Source: Scilla litardierei
Lineage: Eukaryota; Streptophyta; Magnoliopsida; Asparagales; Asparagaceae
Direction of reading: 5' to 3'
DNA length: 64,000 bases
Assembly: GCA_030789695.1 (NCBI GenBank)
Contig: CM061139.1
Coordinates: 202,465,641 to 202,529,640 of the forward strand
In this document: in pieces, positions 11,701 through 19,659 of the stretch
Position numbering within the stretch: position 1 is the first letter of the stretch
How the letters are laid out: every line of letters begins with the position of its first letter
Program-made: the position numbers and the translations under genes
Notes under the pieces: model-generated
What the model was told of the DNA's origin: nothing
The model's database searches: none
The model's input: only the letters and a program-made list of their open reading frames with translations

Positions 11701-14475
11701 AGCGTTGGATTCACTTAATTTTCAATTTGTTGATCATCTTTACTGTATAACACATCCGTAAAAAATTTTAAAAATAAAAATAAATAGAATATATGTGTCG
11801 GTATGGAAAAATTTCTAACGCTGATAGTACATATGTATTATTCTTTTATATATATATAACATGCATGCTATCAGTATAAGAAGTTTTCAAATATGTTCTA
11901 CACATCATGTATAATCGAAATGCCAAAAACAAGTGAATCCAATGTTATTTGACACTTAAATCGATTGGTACAAAATCAACAATTTTAAAACAATAGACCT
12001 TTTTGTAACAGTTATATCAAGTGTCTAATTCCCCTAGGGTATGACCATATTTAAGATTATAGAATGTGTCTAACAATCAAATTTTTTAAAAAAAATTAAC
12101 ATGATATAGGCATTTTATAATACCAACACAAGAATTTTCCTACACTAATAGCATATACCTGATTTCCTATATATCAAATATCCCCATATATATATACGAA
12201 CATATAAATATGAGGATACAGGAAATAGGATATCACAGGAAAAAAATCCTCTCATGTGGCGGTCAATAAGTTCAATATAACATGCTTTTTGGAAAATCGA
12301 TGCCCTTCAAGTTAATCTTCATATGTTAAACCCTCAAAAATACCAAAGATATGGTAAACCTTAAGCTTTCTCATCCTTGATTTAGAGAATGAAAAAAGTT
12401 ATTATTATAAAATCATTAAAACTTTCAATATACATATGCAAATAATGTGTTATCCATAAGATTTTTTACTTATCTATATTTAATGACATATTGATCAACT
12501 TCAACATTTACAATCATCCAAAAATTGTATTAAAAGTGTGTGTGTACTTGAATTTTGATATATTGATCATTCATGATGTATAGATCAATTTTGAATAAAA
12601 ATAAAAAATGAAAATTAATGAAACTTGAACATGGCTTTTGTGTATAATGTGTGTATTTGGATGGGTTCTGGGTCAAGTCAGATTGGCCGGTCAAACATAT
12701 ACCAAATCCCGATTTCATCCGGGTCGGTCAAATTAGCCAGAATCATATCTACTCAGGATATGCCCCTGCCATATCTGGCTCATGAGGTCAAGATCCAGGT
12801 TAGGTAACACAAAAAACTTTGATAAGAAGTATATCCCAGTGTGTGCAATTATAAAATGGGCTTTTCACAAAAAGGCCTAATAAAAGCAATGACTAGTAGA
12901 AAAGGTTTCTAGGCCAATAAATTGAAGATCTGGAGACAAAAAGTCTGATTCTTTACATGCATACAGTCATTGACATTTATTGCATCACACCCTCCCACAT
13001 AGAAGGATTTGTCATGATATTTAGTGTGATATTAGCTAGTGAGACATGTTACAACTTATAACACAGAAGATATACACTTAAAAGTTATTGGTCAATAATA
13101 GTTAGTTACATGTTCTTTCAATGAATAAATTAAAATATTAGCTATAACAATCTCTTCAGCGTTCTAGCAAAGAAAAGGACAAAAAAGACTATTCTGTCCT
13201 CCCAGTAAATCAAGGCAATGTCCAATTTATATAAAAGATCTAGATTTTTTTTTGAATACTACTTAATCTGACTCAAAATTAGGCATTATAACAAGAAAGT
13301 GATCTTCTAATGGTTCAAAGTGATACAGTTCGTATCGAATAATGGTGGTAAGATTTGTTAGAGAAACAACAAGGTTAAGGACAAGATTATGAGCGAAATA
13401 AAGGGTCTACACATAATCTATTATACAAAAGAGGGATGTCCAACTGGGTTTGTCCCAGTTGGCACCCATTGTCCCAATCACAAGCTGACTGGGACAAGTG
13501 TCACATCAACTTTTTTTTGGCAAAACCCCCCCCACTCTGACATATTTTCATGTTAGCCATCCACTCACATCATCCCACCTTTAAAAAAACCACCCACTCT
13601 CACATATTTGCATGTTTGACATACTCCACATCTCACTTTGCAAAAACCCCAAAAAAACTCACATAATTGCATCTTTTACCTATGGGCTTTTTCCCATATA
13701 ACCCCCAAGGTGTTTGGGTTTACCATTTTATCCCCGACGATACCGACACACACACACTTCTCGCTCCTTGTCGGTTACACGCGTTCATCACCTCCTGTTC
13801 GTCGGTATTTTTTCTTGCGCCGTGCACAGTGTGCACGGGTTATTTCTAGTTCTTCTATATTATAACAAACTAAAACTAAAAGCACATACCATTGATTTTG
13901 CACATCTCACATAACATTACAAAAATATATAAGAGCACAGAACATATCAAATTAAAATCCGAAATCTGCTTGAAAATCCAGCACCAACTACATTATATCG
14001 CTCTCTACAAAAGACAAATAAAAATGCATCAATCTGTTAACTAGACAAAATCGGCCTTGTTCTCATTAACACAATCAACTCGCTAGACAAAAATGTCAGA
14101 TCCAAATTTCAACAAAAACATCAACATGATCAACTCATAAGCCAAACAATGTCAGATCCAAAATTCATCCACAATACATTAAAAAGGGATTTTATTACTC
14201 CGGGAGAAAAGCAAGGTTAATTTGCAAGTTTCAACCCATACTTTCTCATCTGAACACTAAAAAAATCTAAGAAGTTAAATAGAAAAAAAAATATCTAATT
14301 AGCGGTTCAACCGAACAGATCTAAATATAGATCACACAACAAACTGAAAAGAAAAGAAACAGAAAGAGAGAGAAATTGAAGAGAACCTGACTGCACAAAT
14401 GACGACGGCCTTCGTGAACGTCGGATTCTTGAGAGCTTGCGAGGCCCGGTCGAAGATGAACGCACCGACTCGCAT
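2711..14475 (-). CDS. NDB2: External alternative NAD(P)H dehydrogenase, NDB2-like (3' end missing)
   Basis: Type-II NADH:ubiquinone oxidoreductase of the outer face of the inner mitochondrial membrane; it passes electrons from cytosolic NADH to ubiquinone without pumping protons. Six exons on the minus strand: 14475-14387, 4802-4538, 4155-3949, 3696-3446, 3151-2935, 2815-2711. All introns have GT..AG ends and all phases agree, giving 378 uninterrupted codons. First dinucleotide fold GTGWAG at residues 61-66; second fold GGGPTG at 226-231; GDC, a flavin-contacting motif of the family, at 367-369. The acidic Glu about 263 at the end of the second fold's beta-2 (SLIEAGEH) is the residue linked to NADH rather than NADPH preference. 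Exon 1 gives MRVGAF..., with Ser30 split by intron 1. About 200 C-terminal residues, including the EF-hand insert, are not in the window. Only this locus shows host coding sequence. Confidence 0.9.
4803..5612 (-). other. Intron 1, 3' part: nothing recognised
   Basis: AT-rich unique-looking sequence directly upstream of the acceptor at 4804-4803 (CTGCAG before the second exon). I found no exon, repeat pair or transposon terminus here. Confidence 0.5.
5613..5647. repeat. T18 G17 homopolymer junction
   Basis: Eighteen T (5613-5630) are followed directly by seventeen G (5631-5647). Such a block is prone to polymerase slippage and to consensus error, so the exact lengths are doubtful. It lies in intron 1 of the NDB2-like gene. 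Confidence 0.9.
5721..6487 (+). mobile_element. TRIM (miniature LTR retrotransposon) in intron 1
   Basis: Two direct repeats, 5721-5910 and 6287-6487, both start TGATAGTATG and share a long central block (for example TTAAATATGTTTGGACTCAT). They flank about 376 bp of non-coding DNA. Four bases after the first repeat is TGATATCAGAGC (5914-5925), which matches the initiator Met-tRNA primer site with one change. Short LTRs, a primer site and no coding capacity define a TRIM. I see no clear polypurine tract and no clean target duplication, and the LTRs are well diverged, so it is old. Confidence 0.7.
5914..5925 (+). other. Primer binding site of the TRIM
   Basis: TGATATCAGAGC just inside the left LTR; eleven of twelve bases match the initiator Met-tRNA complement. 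Confidence 0.65.
6488..8369. other. Intron 1, central part: no feature identified
   Basis: AT-rich DNA with no long reading frame and no repeat pair that I could match. Part may be the decayed 5' portion of the LINE that is recognisable from about 8370, but the similarity is too weak to call. Confidence 0.4.
8370..9400 (+). pseudogene. L1-type LINE reverse transcriptase remnant
   Basis: The plus strand shows, in shifting frames and in the right order, the blocks of a plant L1-like reverse transcriptase. [12 protein letters not shown] and [11 protein letters not shown] are at about 8435-8557. [10 protein letters not shown], then [14 protein letters not shown], then [15 protein letters not shown] are at about 8607-8820. 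The active-site block is at about 8925, with AND replacing the expected [16 protein letters not shown] follows at about 9208-9250. Stops and frameshifts make it inactive. It is antisense to the host gene whose intron it occupies. No poly(A) tail or target duplication was found, so the ends are not defined. Confidence 0.75.
9401..10590. other. Intron 1: unassigned DNA
   Basis: Moderately AT-rich, with a few repeated words such as GTTGAAGTT (about 9515-9670). Its left part may be the decayed 3' end of the LINE. No gene or transposon end is recognisable. Confidence 0.4.
10650..10860. repeat. CGGGT-rich segment
   Basis: Many GGGT/CGGGTT and ACCCG words (for example GGGTCGGGTTCAGGTCGAGT at 10681) stand out from the AT-rich surroundings, and a weaker block of similar composition is at 12655-12800. 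Such segments are common in plant intergenic repeats, but I cannot name a family. Confidence 0.4.
11221..12260. repeat. Diverged tandem array, about 360-bp units, each with a hairpin
   Basis: Related blocks recur. The unit start at 11221 (CACAAAATCCCTAATATAGA) resembles 11580 (CTCAAAACCCCTAAATACAA). Three inverted-repeat segments follow at the same phase. Hairpin 1 has arms 11424-11444 and 11484-11507, hairpin 2 has arms 11805-11828 and 11868-11888, and hairpin 3 spans about 12131-12250. The arms share the core of TTTTCCTACGTTGGCAGCA, and the loops are AT repeats. Divergence between units is high. No coding sequence. Confidence 0.5.
12640..12810. repeat. GGGT/CCGGGT-rich segment
   Basis: A GC-richer block in AT-rich intron DNA, with words such as CATCCGGGTCGG (about 12717). 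It resembles the block at 10650-10860 in composition but I could not align the two. Confidence 0.3.
12811..13416. other. Intron 1: no feature identified
   Basis: AT-rich DNA left of the Helitron, without recognisable repeats or reading frames. Confidence 0.4.
13417..13849 (+). mobile_element. Non-autonomous Helitron, 433 bp
   Basis: The left end reads TCTATTATACAAAAGAGG after an A. The right end reads CTAG followed by T, as expected for insertion between A and T. Before the right end is a perfect 8-bp stem, CCGTGCAC / GTGCACGG with loop AGT (13820-13838), then eight bases to CTAG. TC start, subterminal hairpin and CTAG end together fit the Helitron pattern. No Rep/helicase coding sequence exists, so it depends on another copy. 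It lies in intron 1, about 540 bp downstream of exon 1. Confidence 0.85.
13850..14386 (-). other. Start of intron 1
   Basis: AT-rich DNA between exon 1 (donor GT at 14386-14385) and the Helitron. Nothing else recognised. Confidence 0.5.
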
Positions 14476-14844
14476 CGTTCTCTTTCGATTATTTTTATTT
14501 TTTATTATTCAAGATCTTTGATAATAAAAAGGAAAAGCAAGAGCAAAATTGGAGTTTTAATAGAATGAACGAAGAGGCGGAGGCGATTGCGAGCATAAAT
14601 AGGAACACGCGTCTTCTAGAAACCCTTACGGGAACCCGCCCTTTAAGACGATCCATGCATCTTACGTTTATTCGCACACCCCGTTTTTTAGGAGATGCAC
14701 GCCTGATCTAACCGTGTTTTACGATATTTTTTCATATAGGGCCATGTGAAACTTATTTTTTCCATATTACTTTGAAACTCGTATACATTATATTACGAAG
14801 GAAAATAGAAAGTAGACATCGATGAGCCGTAGGAAAACAAAGTA
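14476..14844 (-). promoter_or_regulatory. 5' leader and promoter region of the NDB2-like gene
   Basis: Read on the minus strand, a TATA-like CTATTTATG lies at about 14602-14594, 120 bp before the ATG (14475). Downstream of it is a pyrimidine-rich probable 5' UTR. A telo-box-like AAACCCT is at 14620-14626 (plus strand), near a GC-rich GGGCGGG at about 14640. The copia A LTR begins at 14850, so at most 369 bp of original upstream DNA remains attached. The start site is inferred, not shown. Confidence 0.55.
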
Positions 14845-14849
14845 TCTGA

Positions 14850-14994
14850 TGTTGTGAATGGAAATAACCAGAGTCGGTTAGGATTGCGGTATCTTAGAGA
14901 TACGCCCATATCTATGTATTCGATGTATCTACTCTCCTACCATGCCTATAAATAAAGGGCTGGGGGTTCCTCCCACAGTAGTTGATTCATAATA
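14850..14994 (+). repeat. 5' LTR of copia A
   Basis: 145 bp, start TGTTGTG. Contains CTATAAATAAAGG (about 14946), a good TATA box for the element's own transcription. Matches 31236-31381 with a few differences. Confidence 0.9.
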
Positions 14995-14995
14995 C

Positions 14996-15006
14996 GTTAT
15001 CAGCAC
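14996..15006 (+). other. Primer-site region of copia A (GTTATCAGCAC)
   Basis: Directly after the LTR is CGTTATCAGCACGA. Element E has the same TTATCAGCACGA immediately after its LTR, so the site is a family feature. The position is that of a primer site, but it lacks the TGG expected for pairing with a tRNA CCA end, and may pair with an internal tRNA segment. Confidence 0.55.
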
Positions 15007-15409
15007 GACTCTAAAAAAAATTTTCCACAAAATTTTCTTTCCGTTCGTTGTGAAGGCGAAGGCGAAGGCGAAGGCGAGACGGGAGATCCACGAGCGCGGT
15101 GCAAGGCTTCCTCCATCAAGGGTCGTCATCCGCGTAGGGCTTCGAGCAACCGTCGCTATATCCGGAGGACGGATATAGAGGTAAAAATACTAAAAACGAT
15201 ATTTTTAATCATACGTATGATTGCCCCTCCCCTAGATCTCGCAAGATCGTCATGGGGATTCATCGTCGCCTTGAAAACGACGGATTTTTCATCCCAAAAA
15301 CTCAATTTTTAGGGTAAAAACCCTAATTTTGAACCCTCCGACGGCTAGCCGCCACCGGACCCCCCCAAACCTCACCGGAACCTCCCCCTCGCCGGAAACC
15401 TCCCCTCCC

Positions 15410-15720
15410 CACCTTGGCCGCCTCCCCCTGCAGGGGGGCGGCCCCCGCCGCCGCCTCCCCCTGCAGGGGCGGCGGCCCCCCCGTGGCCGCCTCCCCCTGC
15501 AGGGGGGGCGGCCCCCCGAGGCCGCCGCCCCTGCAGGGGGCGGCCCCCGAGGCCGCCTCCCCCTGCCGGGGGGCGGCCCCCGCCGCCGCCCCTGCGGGGG
15601 GCGGCGGCCCCCGAGGCCGCGCCCCCTGCAGGGGGGGCGGCCCCCGCCGCCGCCTCCCCCTGCAAGGGGGGCGGCCCCCGCCGCCGCCCCTGCAAGGGAC
15701 GGCGGCGGCGCCGCCCCCCC
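15410..15720 (+). repeat. GC-rich palindromic array in the copia A leader
   Basis: Around nine units of about 30-36 bp built on CCGCCTCCCCCTGCAGGGGG followed by CGGCCCCCGCCG. Each unit is itself a palindrome around CTGCAG, so the RNA can fold in many equivalent ways. Leaders of elements E, D and F have comparable GC-rich arrays with other unit sequences. Confidence 0.85.
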
Positions 15721-15784
15721 AGCAAACCCTAAAACGGGTGAGGAAAAAAAAAGAAAGAAAAAGAAAAACGAAATCCAGATCTGT

Positions 15785-15884
15785 GCGCCTGAAGCCCACA
15801 GCAGATCTGTGGGCTTCAGGCCCACAGAATTCAAAAAAAAATCAGAGTCTGTGGGCCTGAAGCCCACAGACCTGTTGTGGGCTT
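15785..15884 (+). repeat. GTGGGCCTGAAGCCCAC palindromes (continue at 25480)
   Basis: Near-perfect palindromes of the type GTGGGCYTSAAGCCCAC recur here and continue at 25480-25560 on the other side of gypsy B, separated by A-rich spacers. Gypsy B entered the centre of one of them. Confidence 0.8.
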
Positions 15885-16164
15885 TGTAACGACTGCTTTT
15901 CATGTATCTGGATTTAATATAATATAATATATGTTTTGGTGGATTTTCTCCTCTTGTGTGGTTTTCGTCTCCGTAGTTTTCATTTTCGATCGATTCGTCG
16001 TATTTTCTCGATTCTTCCTTAGGATTGTCGATTTCGAAGTATGTCACTCGTGACGGACTTCATAACGGTCGTATCTAACTATTAGATCAAGCCTAGGGGT
16101 CTTAGGAATTGATCCCGGGGCCCCGCGCTCCGTATCGGAACTTTACTGTGCTCATTAGCCGGTG

Positions 16165-16626
16165 TAAGAAGGGCCACCGACCGACTAGATGACGATCCAG
16201 TCGGTCGGCAATCCTTCTTGGACCGACTAGTTTGCTTTCTAAATTTCTCAGGAGTTACTGTTTATCGTTAGTCGGTCTAAGAACGTTGGTTGACCGACTA
16301 GGTTGCAAACTAGTCGGTCAGCAATGCTTCTTGAACCGACTAACTCATCATATTATTTTTGTATCAGCTACTGTTTACTCTTAGTCGGTCTAAGAACGTT
16401 CATCGACCGACTAGATGCCAAACTAGTCGGTCAGTACTTGTTCATGGACCGACTAACTCTAGAATCCTATTTTCGTTCAGGAGTTACTGTTTGCACTTAG
16501 TCGGTCTGCGTTGGTCGACCGACCGACTAGTTGCCAAACTAGTCGGTCAGTGGTTGCTCTTTGACCGACTAACCAGTGTTAAAACCCTAATTTCTGGGCA
16601 GCCGTCAGCCCAACCTATTTATACCC
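16165..16626 (+). promoter_or_regulatory. TAGTCGGTC / GACCGACTA array upstream of an LTR TATA box
   Basis: About fifteen copies of the 9-mer TAGTCGGTC or its complement GACCGACTA, or one-base variants, are arranged in about four units of 113-116 bp. Each unit has an outer inverted pair and an inner hairpin such as GACCGACTAGTT / AACTAGTCGGTC with a 4-nt loop. The array ends about 40 bp before CTATTTATACCC (16615-16626). Copies are repeated in the other LTR (23374-23835) and in both C LTRs. Likely an enhancer or factor-binding array of the U3 region. Confidence 0.75.
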
Positions 16627-17832
16627 AACCCAAACGACTTCTTCTTCTCCAACACGACCCAAAACCCTAAAAACTTCCCCCTTCAGCCCCCATCTTCCTC
16701 CAAGCTTCATTTCTCCATTTCAAGCCCTAAATCCATCATCCAATCCATCCATTCACCCTATCTACCTCTCACCATCCCCAAAATCTCATCGAAACCCATC
16801 AAAATCCCCAAATCCCCCAAAACCCTAGTTTCCCCAAACTTCTCCATTTGCTTCCAGATCTGACCCTAGGGTTCCCCGGAGTGTTTCTTCCGCCTCCTCT
16901 CGGTAAGAAATCGATCTACCGTTGTTTTCATATCGTATTGTAATTTTTTATGAAACCCTAATAAAATACTTGTGTTTTGATGATTGTTCCCCATAACAGC
17001 GATTCCCCGTAAGCTAGCATCCGCGGAAACGAACTTTCGTAACCGTCATCCCCGGTGATAGGCAAGTGAAACTTGCATCTCTTGGTTTAGGCCATGTCTT
17101 AGGCCATTTCCCTTACTTTAGCGTAAAAGAGACTAAACGGTGAAAGGATAGCCGTTTAGGCGCCATTGACCTAGCTTGACAACGAAGCTTGGTCCGTCAC
17201 CCTCCTCATGCTCATATGTCACGTTTAAATTCCATTAACGGTACGCAATTATCTGTTCATGGCATTGCATAGTGATTATTTATCGTGATTGCGTAGCACA
17301 CGCTACAATCCCATATTTCCTGGCTCGTGTTCCAGAAGCGAGCCCTGTAGTTGGAAACCCCAACGCTCGAATGTCAACACACACTTATTTTCCTGGCTCG
17401 TGACCAGAAGCGAGCATAATGAGTTGGAAACCCCAACGCTCGTCACATGTGGGTGGGGTAAGAGATAAGCGGACTGAGCCCGAGTGGCTTGATCAGCCAC
17501 TCCGGCCAGCAGGTGAAGTCTCTAGTGTTTCAGTGTTGATAGTGATAGAGATAAACGAGCTGGACAGTAAGTGGACTCTCTATGCACTAAGTGTTAAGTG
17601 TTAAGTGCTAAGTGATAAGTGATAAGTGATAAGTGATAAGTGATTAGTGATTAGTGAATTGGTAGCTTTTGCTACACCGTGCATGCTTGTCACTCTTTCA
17701 AACTGTTGCATCATATTCAACTGTCATGCCATTGTTTAACAATTAAATGCTAGGTTGTTAGTCACTTTCAGTTTCCTTGCCCAAGTCTTTTTAGACTTGC
17801 TGACATGTGCCCCTCTCTCTTTTGGGTGACGC

Positions 17833-17940
17833 ATGTTAGACCTTGAGCCTGAGTTGCCAGCTGAGGGTGAGGTGTTTGCGGACGCCGAGCTTGAGCCCGT
17901 GTTGGACGGGGAGTACGTGGACACTGGGGACCAGTCCTAG
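17833..17940 (+). CDS. Short acidic ORF inside the LTR, 35 codons
   Basis: ATG at 17833, stop TAG at 17940, with an in-frame TGA two codons before the ATG. The product starts MLDLEPEL and ends EYVDTGDQS and is strongly acidic. The counterpart in element C is 36 codons, differs by substitutions and one codon-length change, and keeps both ends. The start context is poor and the nucleotide flanks are also conserved, so this could be a conserved DNA or RNA element instead. No function is known to me. Confidence 0.35.
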   Translation: MLDLEPELPAEGEVFADAELEPVLDGEYVDTGDQS

Positions 17941-18285
17941 TGTCTCCGTTGTGTTTTATTTTTGTTAGACAGTTGTTTTGTTATTGGTGCGTGGCACCCA
18001 TACTTATTTATGTCGTTGCTTTTGTTTGGCCTTGTTCTGGGCCCTTAGACTCTTTCTTTTAGCCTAGTGGCTTTTCTGTGATGTTGGATATTTTGTGGAC
18101 AAACTTTGGGATTGGTATTTCATATCCGTCTCATATTATTATTGTTGTTGTTTCGATTGCAATTACAGGGACCTGCTTATACTAAATTGACGCTTATCGG
18201 GTTTGGGGCTTCACCGCTCCACTCCCGTGCGGACCTTTTCACGTCTCGCCTCCATTTTAGGGAAGCGGGTCGTGACAGGTTTTAG

Positions 18286-18305
18286 TGGTGGCCCATGCAG
18301 GTCTC
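18286..18305 (+). other. Primer binding site of gypsy B, tRNA-Ile type
   Basis: TGGTGGCCCATGCAGGTCTC lies 8 bp after the LTR. Its complement ends in GGGCCACCA, that is, a tRNA acceptor end with CCA. As I recall the plant tRNA-Ile(AAU) sequence, it ends in the same bases through the T arm. Element C has the same first 18 bases at the same distance. Confidence 0.7.
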
Positions 18306-18419
18306 CTCTGTAACTGCGATTATCGGGATAACAATAATAATGCAAGATTGTCCAACAAATAAGTTCGACATCTGAGCCCTAAGCTGTGAGTCTAATTGTT
18401 TCGTTTTCTGCGTCATTAG

Positions 18420-19548
18420 ATGGCAGGAAGGCGAATCACCCGTGGCGGTGGTAGTGGTGCGCCCCCTCATGACGAGGAGCCTGAGCGGGAGCCCACTAAT
18501 GGAGAGATGATGCGGATGATGTTGCAGATGATGCAAGTTCAGCAGGGTGTGCTTCTGCAGGTGCAGAATGCTCCGGTGACTCGAGCTGCTCGGGTGGTGG
18601 AAGCCCCTCGCCCTGAGCCCGGGGCGAAGCAGTTCCGAGAGCTGGGTCCTGCGTATTTTGATGGAACCGAAGGTCCTCTAGCTGCTGATGAATGGATGAG
18701 GAATATTGAGGACAATCTGAAGATGTCCAAGGTCAACGAAGTTAGTTGGGTTGACTTGGCGAAGCGCCAGCTGAAGGATAACGCCAGGAATTGGTGGGAT
18801 GCTGAAGAAAAGATGTTGGTAGAGCCGGTCGTCTGGGCTACCTTCAAGGCCAGATTTGATGGTGAGTTCTTCCCGAAGGCTGCCAGGGAAGAGATGCTGC
18901 AGCGTTTTATCGATCTGAAGCAGGGGAACTCGTCGGTGGACATGTACCACCAGGAGTTCATGAGGCTAAGTCGGTTTGCACCAAAGATGGTGCGGGACGC
19001 TGAGGAGAGAGCTCAGAGGTTTCTGCAGGGGCTTGCTTCAGAGCTCCAGAGCTTTGTGACCTCTTCTGACCGGGAATCTTATCAGAAGGTTTTGGTCGCT
19101 GCCAAGAGGCAGGAGCTGCTTGTGAACCAGAGGAAGGGGTCTGTTGTTGGTGCTGTGAGGAGGCCCGTGGAACAGGCGAGAGCTGTGGTTAGACCTGGAT
19201 TCAGGCCGAACCCGCCTGTTCAGTTTAAGAGGCCAGGAGGGCCCGTTCGGAGGACTTGCAATTTCTGTGGCAAGGAGGGCCATATCAAGGAATCATGTAG
19301 GAAGTTCTTGGGGCAATGTATTATCTGTGGAGATCCCGCCCATGCTATCCGGGAGTGCCCGAGGTTGAGGCAACCTTGGAGGACACCTATTGCTGCCCCG
19401 CCGTTGCAGCAGAGAGCCCCGGTGCCCGCTGGTCGTGGGGTGCCCCTCGTTCCGCAGGGGCAGGCTTTTCGGCAGGCCGCTCCGCCGAGGAGGCAGGCAT
19501 TTCTGATGACTGAGGAGGAGGTTTTGGCCATGGATGAGGTCATTGCAG
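18420..19548 (+). CDS. Gypsy B gag (first exon of gag-pol)
   Basis: Structural capsid/nucleocapsid protein of the retrotransposon. ATG at 18420 directly follows a pyrimidine-rich stretch and CATTAG. 376 codons lie before a candidate donor GT at 19549; reading on gives a stop at 19580. Order: acidic low-complexity N-terminus, a gag capsid domain (about residues 75-210, with a WDLAKRQ-like [13 protein letters not shown] block), a basic linker and two CCHC zinc knuckles (CNFCGKEGHIKESC near residue 280 and CIICGDPAHAIREC near 299). The open frame is intact. The C-terminal VIAG runs into the protease domain if the 111-nt intron is removed. Confidence 0.9.
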
Positions 19549-19659
19549 GTAACTTTCGATCTAGATTGTTCCTTCCTTAATTAATTGATTGTTAAATTAT
19601 GTGAATGCTCGTGTATGGTGTTGCTAGAATAAGATTTGATCGATTAGACTGTTTGTTAG
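19549..19659 (+). other. Candidate intron 1 of gypsy B gag-pol (111 bp)
   Basis: Donor CAG|GTAACT, acceptor TTGTTAG|GT; joining gives VIA-G-VVLV across the gag/protease border in frame. Element C has the same two boundaries (56176 to 56063, 114 bp). It contains in-frame stops, so unspliced RNA would end after gag. Confidence 0.65.

Larger units (their letters stand above)
14995..15884 (+). other. Leader of copia A, first part
   Basis: Non-coding leader between primer site and the gypsy B insertion. It holds a GCGAAG microrepeat (about 15055-15080), the GC-rich array (15410-15720) and then palindromic repeats of GTGGGCCTGAAGCCCAC. The arginine/proline-rich open frames here come from base composition. 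Confidence 0.7.
15885..18277 (+). repeat. 5' LTR of gypsy B
   Basis: 2393 bp. Order: the 9-mer promoter array, TATA box (about 16616), a pyrimidine-rich leader, a candidate intron (GTAAGA near 16901 to AACAG near 16999), a tandem duplication of a CCTGGCTCGTG...CCAACGCTCG block (17320-17368 and 17392-17442), GATAAGT microrepeats (17590-17655), a short acidic ORF (17833-17940) and the end GTCGTGACA. Confidence 0.95.

Noticed and set aside
15289..16047. Open frames of up to 252 codons over the GC-rich leader of copia A, on both strands
   Set aside because: Arginine/proline/glycine/alanine-rich translations in several overlapping frames are expected from GC-rich tandem repeats without stops; no frame is preferred and no domain is visible.
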